A DNA stretch of 61,938 bases from Lachnospiraceae bacterium (GTDB lineage: Bacteria > Bacillota > Clostridia > Lachnospirales > Lachnospiraceae): the NCBI GenBank assembly GCA_017617545.1, contig JAFZVZ010000005.1, positions 1-61,938 of the forward strand, written 5' to 3'. The position numbers and the translations under genes are program-made. This document shows positions 8,419 through 16,734 of this stretch, one piece after another. The notes under the pieces are model-generated. The model searched no databases and was not told where the DNA came from. It worked only from the letters and a program-made list of their open reading frames with translations. The first letter of the stretch is position 1; each line of letters starts with the position of its first letter.

Positions 8419-9483
8419 ATGAATAAAGAATGGTCGGAAAAAAACAAAAAGATGCAATCGCTCATCGGCAGGGAAGCGACCTTCGCCGAGGGAATCGAAG
8501 CGTTGATCGACTTACGAAACGATCTGCTTACGCAGGTTTCGTATATCGTGAATCCGTATCCGGAGGAGGCCTTTTACCAAATGCCGTTTGCGGGGGCGGA
8601 CGGGTATCACAGCAAGACACTTGCGTATTCCATGTGGCACATTTTCCGCATTGAGGATATCGTGGCGCATACGCTGATTTGCGGGGATGAGCAGGTATTA
8701 TTCACCGGCAAATGGCAGAAGAAAACGGGCAGTCCCATCATCACCACAGGCAATGAACTTAAGGGCGAGGAAATCGCGGAGTTCTCGAAGAAACTGAATG
8801 TCAAGGTCCTGTTTGAGTATTGCAAAGCGGTGAAGGATTCCACCGACGAGTTGCTGCGAAGCCTCGCCTATAAGGATTTGAAGCGCAAATTTTCTGACGA
8901 GGATAAGAAGCGGGTGATCGACAGCCAATGCGTAAGCACGGATGAGGCTGCTTTCTGGCTGGTCGACTATTGGTGCGACAAGGATGTACGCGGACTTCTG
9001 AAAATGCCGTTTTCCAGACATTGGATCATGCATATCGAAGCCATGTGCCGGATTAGCAATAAGTTGTGTCAGAATGCGAGAAAAGGGGCGGACCCGATTG
9101 CCCGATGCGGACTGTCCTGCAACCATTGCTTTTTGAGGAGTTGGTGCGGAGGGTGCAGAACCGCTTACAACACATGCTCCGATGCAATGAACCATCCGGA
9201 CAGAGTATGCCCCAACACATCCTGCTGCAAGGGAAAGGGTATCGACGGCTGCTACGAGTGCGACGCGCTTGTGAGCTGCCGGAAAGGCTTCTACGAATAC
9301 GATGATATAAATGCCATCAAGGCAATGGGTCTGTTCATCCGTAAATACGGAAAAGCGGAACTTTTGAAGACGATGGACAGGCTCCACAAAGAGCATGATT
9401 TTGAAAAGATTCAGGAGGTTCTCGGAAACGACCTGGAGGAGGGCCTCGCGATACTCGAGAAAACCCGGCGCGGACGGAACTGA
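8419..9483 (+). CDS. DinB-like / DUF3795 two-domain protein
   Basis: 354 aa after AAGGAG. The N-terminal ~215 residues are helical with conserved His residues (MWHIFRIEDIVAHTL; FSRHWIMHIEAM), suggestive of a DinB-type metal-binding four-helix bundle. Residues ~225-300 form a Cys-rich module with about 15 Cys (CGLSCNHCFL, WCGGCRTAYNTC, GCYECDAL), which matches DUF3795. The module probably binds zinc or an Fe-S cluster. A second, stand-alone DUF3795 protein lies at 19075-19356. Function unknown. Confidence 0.72.
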   Translation: MNKEWSEKNKKMQSLIGREATFAEGIEALIDLRNDLLTQVSYIVNPYPEEAFYQMPFAGADGYHSKTLAYSMWHIFRIEDIVAHTLICGDEQVLFTGKWQKKTGSPIITTGNELKGEEIAEFSKKLNVKVLFEYCKAVKDSTDELLRSLAYKDLKRKFSDEDKKRVIDSQCVSTDEAAFWLVDYWCDKDVRGLLKMPFSRHWIMHIEAMCRISNKLCQNARKGADPIARCGLSCNHCFLRSWCGGCRTAYNTCSDAMNHPDRVCPNTSCCKGKGIDGCYECDALVSCRKGFYEYDDINAIKAMGLFIRKYGKAELLKTMDRLHKEHDFEKIQEVLGNDLEEGLAILEKTRRGRN

Positions 9484-9508
9484 CCGGGAGTGATTCGGAA
9501 AATGAAAA

Positions 9509-9591
9509 CGAAAATCTTTACATTTTCCGCTGAAACAACTCGAAAATCTTTACTTTTTGCGCGGGACATGGTAAAATAAGTAAAGATTTCG
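9509..9591 (+). promoter_or_regulatory. promoter with three operator half-sites upstream of the Fic gene
   Basis: CGAAAATCTTTAC occurs twice directly (9509-9521 and 9541-9553), and the inverted form GTAAAGATTTCG occurs at 9580-9591. A promoter is embedded: -35 TTTACT 9549-9554, 17-nt spacer, -10 TAAAAT 9572-9577 preceded by TGG. The second site covers the -35 and the inverted site covers the start region. This layout fits autorepression by the HTH domain of the downstream protein. Confidence 0.78.
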
Positions 9592-9603
9592 GGAGGTGGA
9601 TTC

Positions 9604-10512
9604 ATGATTTCTTATGAAGGCCTCGAGAAGGCGCTTAAGGATAAAGGCATCGGAAAGACGGAACTCTCTGTGCGGTTAGGACTGTCGACACGCACAGTCG
9701 CGAAGATTGGAAAATGCGAAAGATTATCCAACCGAAGCATACAAAAGATTGCCGACTGGTTGGGCGTTGAATCGGAAGATCTCATGAGAGAAGTTTCCGA
9801 TAACAGGATACTGCAGATGCTTCGGGAAGAGAAAGAAATAAAACTCTCCGGCGGTTTGTATCATGAACTGCAGGTCAGAATGACATATAATTCCAATCAT
9901 ATCGAGGGAAGCAAGCTTTCCGAAGACCAGACAAGGCTGATTTTCGAAACGAATACTCTGGATGCGGGGGACGGTATTCCGGTCGATGATGTGCTGGAAA
10001 CGGTCCATCATTTTCGTGCAATCGATTATGTGATTGATATTGCAGAGGATGAACTGACAGAAGATATGATCAAGCATTTGCATTATATTCTAAAGCATGA
10101 CACAAAGGACGCCTCGCTTCCCTGGTTTGCGGTCGGGGATTATAAGAAGCGCGCCAACACGGTCGGAGGCAGGGAAACATCGAAACCATCGGAAGTACAT
10201 GAGCATATGAAAGAACTGCTTCAGAGGTATAATGCGAAGGACGATATGACGCTTGAGGATATCGTAGAACTCCATGCCGAGTTTGAGTTCATTCATCCTT
10301 TCCAGGACGGAAACGGCAGGGTCGGGCGTCTTGTGGCGCTGAAAGAGTGTTTACGGCATAATGTGATTCCCTTTCTCATCGAGGATGCCAAGAAGAATTA
10401 CTATTACAGGGGGCTGGCCGAATGGAAAGACGAGAAGGGCTGGCTGATGGACACCTGTCGGGACGGACAGGATACTTTTGTTCGATTACTGAAAATGTTG
10501 GGGGTGGAGTAA
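9604..10512 (+). CDS. HTH-Fic protein (putative AMPylase with built-in DNA-binding domain)
   Basis: 302 aa; GGGAGG SD. Residues 1-62 are a Cro/C1-type HTH (TELSVRLGLSTRTVAKIGK). The Fic core motif HPFQDGNGRVGR is at 231-242, with the catalytic His and phosphate-binding loop intact. An inhibitory-helix motif SxxxEG is present at S97-E101-G102, so the enzyme is probably auto-inhibited (class II). Fic enzymes transfer AMP or other phosphate groups to protein hydroxyls. The three repeats around its own promoter suggest autoregulation. No separate antitoxin gene is adjacent. Confidence 0.9.
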   Translation: MISYEGLEKALKDKGIGKTELSVRLGLSTRTVAKIGKCERLSNRSIQKIADWLGVESEDLMREVSDNRILQMLREEKEIKLSGGLYHELQVRMTYNSNHIEGSKLSEDQTRLIFETNTLDAGDGIPVDDVLETVHHFRAIDYVIDIAEDELTEDMIKHLHYILKHDTKDASLPWFAVGDYKKRANTVGGRETSKPSEVHEHMKELLQRYNAKDDMTLEDIVELHAEFEFIHPFQDGNGRVGRLVALKECLRHNVIPFLIEDAKKNYYYRGLAEWKDEKGWLMDTCRDGQDTFVRLLKMLGVE

Positions 10513-10515
10513 CAA

Positions 10516-10620
10516 ATGATCAGAAAAGCAAATAGGGAAGATGTCGAAGAAGCTGCAGCGAAAGTACGGAAAGAAGTAAGGAGCGAAGATGATTGTTCAT
10601 CCGATATCCCCTGTGTTTGA
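10516..10620 (+). pseudogene. GNAT N-terminal remnant (34 codons)
   Basis: A short ORF starts 3 nt after the Fic stop, with GGGGTGGAG upstream. It reads MIRKANREDVEEAA, the usual first helix of a GNAT gene, then runs out of homology and stops inside the next gene. I read it as the 5' stub of a deleted GNAT gene, though it could be translated as a leader coupling Fic to the next gene. Confidence 0.5.
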
Positions 10621-11560
10621 CAGGGATTCCCGAGTGTTGATCCTCGGAAGCTTTCCGTCGGTCAAGTCGCGGGAGGCGGGATTTTTCTACGGGCATCCGC
10701 AGAATCGTTTCTGGAGGGTGACGGCAGCGGTGTTCGGCGAGGACGTGCCGCGGACAATTGAAGAAAAACGGGCGTTTTTGCTCAGAAATCACGTCGCGGT
10801 CTGGGACGTGATCCACTCGTGCGAGATCGAAGGCTCCTCGGACGCGAGCATACGAAACGTCGTGGCGAACGACCTTCGGGTGATTCTGGACACAGCGACA
10901 ATCGAGGCGATCTACGTCAACGGCAAAACAGCGCTTCGGTACTACGAGCGCTACATACAACCGACAATCCACCGGCCGGCGACCTGCCTCCCGTCCACGA
11001 GCCCCGCGAATGCGGCGTGGAGCACGGAGCGACTCGTGTCGGAGTGGAGGTGCATAAAGGAACGGAAAATGGAACTTTGGGACGCTTATGACAGCAATTT
11101 CAATATCATACCGGGCGTGACGCTCGTGCGTGGCGAGGAGGCGACATTTGCCGACGGCGTGTACCACCTCGTGTGCGAGATCATTGTGAAGCATGCGGAC
11201 GGAACGTACCTGATCATGCAGCGCGACCCGCGCAAAGCCTACGGCAGCATGTGGGAGGCGTCGGCCGGCGGCTCGGCGCTTCGCGGCGAGAGCCCCTTGG
11301 ACGGTGCAACACGCGAACTCCACGAGGAGACCGGGATCACTGCGGACAGGCTGACCGAGGTGGGAAGAGTTGTCAATCCGCCGACACACTCGGTGTACGC
11401 GGAGTTTCTTGCGGAGACCGCCTGTGATAAAGACAGCGTGATCCTGCAGGAGGGCGAGACCGTTGCGTACCGCTGGATCGATCGTGAGACCTTGATTGCG
11501 ATGAAAGGCGAGCTACTCACGCATCGCATGTGGCAGTTCGTGCCGGAGCTGAAGGATTGA
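10589..11560 (+). CDS. DNA-deoxyinosine glycosylase (UDG family 6)-Nudix hydrolase fusion
   Basis: 323 aa; AAGGAG before ATG 10589. Residues 1-158 match hypoxanthine-DNA glycosylases of the uracil-DNA glycosylase superfamily: LILGSFPSVKSREAGFFYG followed by HPQNRFW, and the second loop LPSTSPANAAW. Residues 161-323 are a Nudix hydrolase with a complete box (G228 to I250, REL-EE-G core). One half removes deaminated adenine from DNA; the other could clear damaged nucleotides from the pool. At the junction an embedded AAAGGA (11056-11061) sits 7 nt before ATG 11069, which begins MELWDAYD, a normal Nudix N-terminus, so a free Nudix protein may also be made. Confidence 0.85.
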   Translation: MIVHPISPVFDRDSRVLILGSFPSVKSREAGFFYGHPQNRFWRVTAAVFGEDVPRTIEEKRAFLLRNHVAVWDVIHSCEIEGSSDASIRNVVANDLRVILDTATIEAIYVNGKTALRYYERYIQPTIHRPATCLPSTSPANAAWSTERLVSEWRCIKERKMELWDAYDSNFNIIPGVTLVRGEEATFADGVYHLVCEIIVKHADGTYLIMQRDPRKAYGSMWEASAGGSALRGESPLDGATRELHEETGITADRLTEVGRVVNPPTHSVYAEFLAETACDKDSVILQEGETVAYRWIDRETLIAMKGELLTHRMWQFVPELKD

Positions 11561-11620
11561 GAGTTCTGTGCCGGTTCGGTGTTGAAAGACAAATAATGGT
11601 TTTGTTAGGAGATAACAACC

Positions 11621-12214
11621 GTGATCACATTTCGTATTGCGAAGGTGGAAGACGCCTCGCGAATTCTTGAGATTTATGCTTATTACGTGGAATACACGGC
11701 GGTTTCGTACGAATATGAGGTTCCGTCGCTTGAGGAGTTTACGGAGCGTGTGCGGAGCACGCTTGTGAACTACCCGTACATTGTGGCGGAGGAGGACGGC
11801 CGGATCGTCGGCTATATCTACGCGTCAAGGTTTGCGCAGAGAGCGGCTTACGGTTGGGCTGCCGGCACCTCGATCTACATTGATCAGGATTACCACCGAA
11901 GAGGCATCGGAAAGCTTCTGTATGAGAGGCTCGAGGCGATTTTGAAGTTGCAGAACATCACCAATCTCTACGCCGGCGCGGCGGATCCGATGAATGAGGA
12001 GGACCCGTACCTGACCAGAAACAGCGAGCATTTTCATGAGGCGATCGGCTACAAAACGGTTGCGCGCTACCACGGCTGCGGCAGCAAATTCGGCCGCTGG
12101 TACAATCTCCTGTGGATGGAGAAGATCATCAACGAGCACAGCGTTCCCGTGAAGGAAGTGATCCCATTTTCCGAACTGGACGAAAGCACGGTGCAGGCGA
12201 TCCTGAAGGGTTGA
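11621..12214 (+). CDS. GNAT acetyltransferase, phosphinothricin acetyltransferase-like
   Basis: GTG start at 11621 with AGGAG upstream. 197 aa. The pattern IYAYYVEYTAVSYEYEVPS followed by IYIDQDYHRRGIGKLLYERL is typical of Pat/YwnH-like enzymes that acetylate phosphinothricin, methionine sulfoximine or related amino acids. The C-terminal half keeps the HFHEAIGYKTVARYHGCG segment of that group. Substrate inferred only from family. Confidence 0.85.
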   Translation: MITFRIAKVEDASRILEIYAYYVEYTAVSYEYEVPSLEEFTERVRSTLVNYPYIVAEEDGRIVGYIYASRFAQRAAYGWAAGTSIYIDQDYHRRGIGKLLYERLEAILKLQNITNLYAGAADPMNEEDPYLTRNSEHFHEAIGYKTVARYHGCGSKFGRWYNLLWMEKIINEHSVPVKEVIPFSELDESTVQAILKG

Positions 12215-12281
12215 TCGCACGGGAGAACCTGCGGACGATTGGCAGGATTACTACGAAAAATGATGTACATCAGGGGGGAGC

Positions 12282-13388
12282 ATGGAGAAGTTTTATCTGG
12301 AAGTGCCCGGCATCGAGCGGGAGGCGGATGCGGTTGATTATATCCGCGAGTTTCAGGAGTACGGCTCGCCGATCAACGGTGTCGGCGGGTTGCATCGGTA
12401 TCTGGAGGATTACGCGGGATGGCTTCGCATGACCGAGGCGCGTAATGTGATGGAGCCGACCGAGGACCGTTGCCCCGCGCGGGAGTATTTTCTGGTGCGC
12501 GAGAGCGATCGCAGGATCGTCGGGATGACCAACATCCGCATCGCGCTCAACGAGAGAATGAGTAAGTACGGCGGGCACATCGGATACAGCATCCGACCGA
12601 CGGAGCGCGGGAGGGGATACAACAAGATCAATCTTTATCTCGCTTTGAAGGTGTGCAACCGGTACGGGATCGAGACCGTGATGATGGACGCCGATCTGGA
12701 TAATCCGGCGTCGTGGCGCACCATGGAGGCGCTCGGCGGCGTGCGGGTTCGTGAGTATTTCGACGATGAGGAATCCCACTGCGATGTTGTGGTCTACCAC
12801 ATCGATACCGAGAAGGCGCTCGAGGAGCACGCGGAGTTTGAGGAGATGGTTGCGGACTTCCGTCTGGAGACCGAACGGCTCTTCCTTCGGCCGATGAGCA
12901 TGGACGATTACGACGCGCTGTACGCGGTGCTGGCGGACGCTGAGATCATGCAGCATTACCCGTACGCATTTGACGAGGCGAGGGTGCGCAGCTGGATCGA
13001 GCGGAACCGGGATCGCTATCAGAAGTACGGCTTCGGCCTGTGGGCGGTGTGTCTGAAGGATAGCGGCGAGATGATCGGCGACTGCGGCCTGACGCTTCAG
13101 AGGATCGACGGTGAACTGCTGCCGGAGATCGGGTACCACATCCGCGCGGATCAGCAGCACAAGGGCTACGCGAAGGAGGCGGCAGCGGCCGTCAGGGACT
13201 GGGCGTTTGCGAGTACGTCCTACCCGGCTCTCTATTCCTACTGCAAATACACCAATGTTGCGTCCTACAAAACCGCGGAGGCCATCGGCATGCGCTTCGA
13301 GAAGGAGTACCCGGACGAGGCAAACGGGACGACACATGTGTCGATCATCCGGAGAGGCGATGTTGTCGAATGCACGGGCAGGGAATAA
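12282..13388 (+). CDS. tandem GNAT protein (two acetyltransferase domains)
   Basis: 368 aa; start after GGGGGG. Domain 1 (1-180) has GYSIRPTERGRGYNKINLYL, and domain 2 (190-360) has the RimJ/L-type LETERLFLRPM opening and GYHIRADQQHKGYAKEAA loop. Both acetyl-CoA loops look complete, so either half may be active. The two halves belong to different GNAT branches, pointing to fusion rather than internal duplication. Confidence 0.87.
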   Translation: MEKFYLEVPGIEREADAVDYIREFQEYGSPINGVGGLHRYLEDYAGWLRMTEARNVMEPTEDRCPAREYFLVRESDRRIVGMTNIRIALNERMSKYGGHIGYSIRPTERGRGYNKINLYLALKVCNRYGIETVMMDADLDNPASWRTMEALGGVRVREYFDDEESHCDVVVYHIDTEKALEEHAEFEEMVADFRLETERLFLRPMSMDDYDALYAVLADAEIMQHYPYAFDEARVRSWIERNRDRYQKYGFGLWAVCLKDSGEMIGDCGLTLQRIDGELLPEIGYHIRADQQHKGYAKEAAAAVRDWAFASTSYPALYSYCKYTNVASYKTAEAIGMRFEKEYPDEANGTTHVSIIRRGDVVECTGRE

Positions 13389-13414
13389 GCTGCCGGCGCG
13401 GAAAGGAATGTGAC

Positions 13415-13882
13415 TTGATAATTCGTGAGCTGAAGAGCGATGAAACCGGTTTGTTGAAGGATTTTCTGTACGAGGCGATCTTCATCCCGGAGGGTGTGGA
13501 GCCGCCGGAGCGGTCGATCGTTGAATTGCCGGAACTTAGGATGTACTACGAGGATTTTGGCAGCGGGCGCGCAGACTGTTGCATGGTTGTGGAAGACAAC
13601 GGACGAGTGGTCGGGGCAGCGTGGACGCGCATTATGAACGACTACGGGCATGTGGACGATGAGACACCGTCCCTCGCCATTTCGCTGTACAAGGAGTACC
13701 GCGGGCAGGGCACCGGGACGAGGCTTATGCAGGGAATGCAGGAACTTTTAAAGAACAAGGGCTTCCGGCGGGCGTCGCTTGCGGTGCAGAAGGCCAATTA
13801 CGCGGTGCGGATGTACGAGAAGGTCGGCTTTCGGACAGTGGACGAGAACGCCGAGGAATATATCATGGTTTGTGATCTGTGA
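13415..13882 (+). CDS. GNAT acetyltransferase, paralogue of the GNAT-ANT N-terminal domain
   Basis: The TTG at 13415 is preferred: AAAGGA lies about 8 nt upstream, and the resulting N-terminus (IIRELKSDETGLLKDFLY) aligns with that of the fusion protein at 1179. Earlier in-frame codons overlap the preceding gene. 155 aa, ending at the same residue (VCDL) where the GNAT half of the fusion ends, about 75% identical by eye. Motif A reads YRGQGTGTRLM. This is the free form of the domain. Confidence 0.87.
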   Translation: MIIRELKSDETGLLKDFLYEAIFIPEGVEPPERSIVELPELRMYYEDFGSGRADCCMVVEDNGRVVGAAWTRIMNDYGHVDDETPSLAISLYKEYRGQGTGTRLMQGMQELLKNKGFRRASLAVQKANYAVRMYEKVGFRTVDENAEEYIMVCDL

Positions 13883-13933
13883 GAACGCGGAGGGTGCTTT
13901 ACGACCTGCGCGGATTACGGTAAGGAGCATAAG

Positions 13934-14383
13934 ATGGACAGAACGGAACGAGTGGAACTGGCGGTGCTTTGCCTGATCAAGGACGGTGACCGGGTGCTTT
14001 TGCAAAACCGCGTGAAGAAGGACTGGCAGGGGTACACGCTGCCGGGCGGTCACGTGGAGCGCGGGGAATCCTTCGTCGACGCGGTTGTGCGCGAGATGAA
14101 GGAGGAGACGGGACTTACGATCGAGAAGCCCAGGATGGTCGGGATCAAGCAGTTTCCGATCGACGGCGGGCGCTACATCGTGCTTTTGTTTGAGGCGACG
14201 CAGTTCACCGGTGAGGTCGTTTCGTCCGAGGAGGGCGAGATGACGTGGGTCGACCGCGCGGAGCTCGCGAATATTTCGGCGGTGGACGATTTGCAGGAGC
14301 TTTTGAAGGTGTTCGATGACCCGGAGCTTACGGAGTTTCAATACATTGTGGACGGTGACGAGTGGCTGATCAACCTGAAATGA
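13934..14383 (+). CDS. Nudix hydrolase (MutT/8-oxo-dGTP diphosphatase type)
   Basis: 149 aa after AAGGAG. Full Nudix box: GGHVERGESFVDAVV then REMKEETGL. The fold opens with the VELAVLCLIKDGDRVLLQNR strand pair. Similar proteins hydrolyse oxidised or non-canonical nucleoside triphosphates. Substrate not determinable here. Confidence 0.88.
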   Translation: MDRTERVELAVLCLIKDGDRVLLQNRVKKDWQGYTLPGGHVERGESFVDAVVREMKEETGLTIEKPRMVGIKQFPIDGGRYIVLLFEATQFTGEVVSSEEGEMTWVDRAELANISAVDDLQELLKVFDDPELTEFQYIVDGDEWLINLK

Positions 14384-14411
14384 CCGATTGACGGAAAGGA
14401 CGAGGCGCAAA

Positions 14412-15590
14412 ATGAAGAAACCGAAAATGATCCTGTTTGACTACGGCCAGACGCTCCTCACGGAGGGGCCGTTCTGCGGCCTTAACGGCACAGCAGCGGT
14501 GATGCAGCATGCGACGAGAAACCGCTACAACCTTACGCCCGAGCAGGTTCAGGCGGAGGCGGTCGCGGTCATCAAAGAGATGAAGCGCGCGGATCCGAAC
14601 ACGCCGGGCACCAAGAGTGTGGAAATCCCGAATCACATGTTCACATCGTATCTCTACGAGTCGCTTGGAATTACGATTGACCTGACTTCGGCGGAGATCG
14701 ACCGCGTGTTCTGGGATGCCGCTTCGCCCGGAAGACCGACGGAGGGTATGACAGCGTTTTTGCAGTTTTTGTGGGAGCAGGGCATTCGCACGGCGGTTCT
14801 CAGCAACATCAGTTATGACGGAAACATCGTGCGCGAGCGGATTAACAAGGTGCTTCCGGACAATCATTTTGAATTTATCATCCCGACCAGCGAGTATCTG
14901 TTCCGCAAGCCGAATCCGAGGATTTTCCGGTTGGCGCTCGAGAAGGCGGACCTCAAGCCGGAGGACGTTTGGTACATCGGCGATAACTACCGGTGGGACG
15001 TCGAGGGCGCGCGCAACGCGGGGCTGTTCCCGGTCTGGTACAAAGGTGATGTCGATTATGAGCAGGACGACCACGATGACGTGTTGACGATCATGAAGTG
15101 GGACGAACTGCGAAAGATTATTGAGGAGAATTTTCCAATGAGCGAATTACAATACAAGGCGCTTCGGGAGATCCCGGAGCGTAAGGACGATGCGGCACAG
15201 TGGTTCCACGAAAAATGGGGCGTGCCGAAGGAGGCGTACCTCGAGTGCATGGACGCTTACCTGAGCGGTGAGACCGAGTACGGCTGGTACGTGTGCCTCG
15301 ACGGCGACAGGATTGTCGGCGGGCTCGGCGTGATCGAGAACGATTTTCACGATCGCAAGGACCTGACACCCAACGTGTGCGCAGTGTACACCGAGGAAGG
15401 CTATCGCGGCCGTGGCATCGCGGGCAAGCTCCTGGACCTCGTTGTTGAGGACCAGCGTGCGCACGGCATTTCGCCGGTGTATCTCGTGACGGATCACACG
15501 GGCTTTTACGAGCGGTACGGCTGGGAGTTCCACTGCATGGCGCAGGGAGACGACGAGCCGGAGATGACGAGACTGTACATCCATCGATAA
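14412..15590 (+). CDS. HAD hydrolase-GNAT acetyltransferase fusion
   Basis: ATG 14412 follows a GGAAAGGACGAGG stretch. Residues 1-235 are a HAD phosphatase: ILFDYGQTLL (nucleophile Asp), AVLSNISYDG (motif II Ser), FRKPNPRIF (motif III Lys), YIGDNYRWDVEGA (motif IV). Residues 243-392 are a GNAT with VYTEEGYRGRGIAGKLLDL. Exactly at the junction GAGGAG (15123-15128) stands 9 nt before an in-frame ATG (15138, MSELQYKALREI), so the GNAT part could also be made alone. The arrangement looks like two adjacent genes joined by loss of a stop. Confidence 0.87.
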   Translation: MKKPKMILFDYGQTLLTEGPFCGLNGTAAVMQHATRNRYNLTPEQVQAEAVAVIKEMKRADPNTPGTKSVEIPNHMFTSYLYESLGITIDLTSAEIDRVFWDAASPGRPTEGMTAFLQFLWEQGIRTAVLSNISYDGNIVRERINKVLPDNHFEFIIPTSEYLFRKPNPRIFRLALEKADLKPEDVWYIGDNYRWDVEGARNAGLFPVWYKGDVDYEQDDHDDVLTIMKWDELRKIIEENFPMSELQYKALREIPERKDDAAQWFHEKWGVPKEAYLECMDAYLSGETEYGWYVCLDGDRIVGGLGVIENDFHDRKDLTPNVCAVYTEEGYRGRGIAGKLLDLVVEDQRAHGISPVYLVTDHTGFYERYGWEFHCMAQGDDEPEMTRLYIHR

Positions 15591-15602
15591 AAGGAGCGGA
15601 AA

Positions 15603-16082
15603 ATGCACGTTCGCAAGTACGAAAATCATGACCTTCCGGACATGATCCGGATCTGGAACGAGGTTGTCGAGGACGGCGTCGCGTTTCCACAGGAGGAGCA
15701 GCTTGACGCGGAGAGTGGCGAGACATTTTTCGCATCGCAGAGCTACAATGGCGTCGCAGAGGAGGACGGCAAGGTCTACGGGCTTTACATCCTGCACCCG
15801 AACAACATCGGCCGTTGCGGGCACATCTGCAACGCAAGCTACGCGGTGTCGTCGGACGCGCGCGGCCGCCACATCGGTGAGATGCTGGTGAAGGACTGCC
15901 TGCGGATGGGGCGTGAGCTTGGATTCCGCGTGCTGCAGTTCAATGCGGTTGTCGAGAGCAACGTGCACGCGAGGCATCTGTATGAGCGGCTTGGGTTCGT
16001 GCAGCTCGGGACGATCCCGGGCGGGTTCCGCATGAAGGACGGGCACTACGAGAACATCTGCCCGTATTATCACGAGCTGTAG
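15603..16082 (+). CDS. GNAT family N-acetyltransferase
   Basis: 159 aa; start codon directly after AAGGAGCGGAAA. Motif A is VSSDARGRHIGEMLVKD, motif B VVESNVHARHLYERLGF, ending with the MKDGHYENICPYYHEL tail seen in L-amino-acid N-acyltransferase-like GNATs. It is a different branch from its upstream neighbour. Its start codon forms part of one copy of the GGAAAATG octamer. Confidence 0.88.
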   Translation: MHVRKYENHDLPDMIRIWNEVVEDGVAFPQEEQLDAESGETFFASQSYNGVAEEDGKVYGLYILHPNNIGRCGHICNASYAVSSDARGRHIGEMLVKDCLRMGRELGFRVLQFNAVVESNVHARHLYERLGFVQLGTIPGGFRMKDGHYENICPYYHEL

Positions 16083-16149
16083 GAGATGTTGCGTCGCTGG
16101 TATTTGAAGAATTGAAGGACTAAGACAAAAAAGATTTGGAGATTTGATC

Positions 16150-16680
16150 ATGACAGTATATTATGATGACGGAACCATCAAGGTCCGCAGCATGACTGAG
16201 GCGGACGCGAAGGTTCTGTTTGACACGTACAACTCGTACGGTTGGCATCCGCAGATGGAGACGTACGAGGGATATCTTCGGGAGCAAGAGGCCGGCGAAC
16301 GGCTTGTTTTCATCCCGGAATACAAGGGAGAGGTTGTCGGTATCTGCACGCTGGTGCTGCATCCGACGGAAGGACCTTACGCCGGCAAAGGATGGCCGGA
16401 GATCGTGGATCTGTGCGTCTTCTTCCACATCCACAACGTCGGCATCGGCAGCAAGCTTCTGGACGTTGCGGAGGCCGAGGCAGCGAAGATCACGGACCAC
16501 GTGTTCCTTGCGGTCGGCGTGCACTCCGGGTACGGTCCGGCGCAGCGCATCTACGTCAAGCGCGGCTATGTGCCGGACGGCAGCGGCGTGTGGTATCAGG
16601 GCAAGCAGCTCGGGCAGTATGAGCCGTGCGTCAACGACGATGATCTGCTGTTGTTTATGGCGAAAGAGCTGAACGGTTAG
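16150..16680 (+). CDS. GNAT family N-acetyltransferase
   Basis: ATG 16150 is preceded by TTGGAGA; the TTG at 16144 is the alternative. 177 aa with VDLCVFFHIHNVGIGSKLLDV in the acetyl-CoA region; the usual R/Q-x-x-G-x-G/A loop is altered to HNVGIG, which still fits. C-terminal helix AQRIYVKRGYVPDG. Substrate unknown. Confidence 0.85.
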   Translation: MTVYYDDGTIKVRSMTEADAKVLFDTYNSYGWHPQMETYEGYLREQEAGERLVFIPEYKGEVVGICTLVLHPTEGPYAGKGWPEIVDLCVFFHIHNVGIGSKLLDVAEAEAAKITDHVFLAVGVHSGYGPAQRIYVKRGYVPDGSGVWYQGKQLGQYEPCVNDDDLLLFMAKELNG

Positions 16681-16734
16681 AAACGTCGATATCCGTCGAT
16701 AATCATTCGGAAAATGAGACAATCAGAGGGGAGT

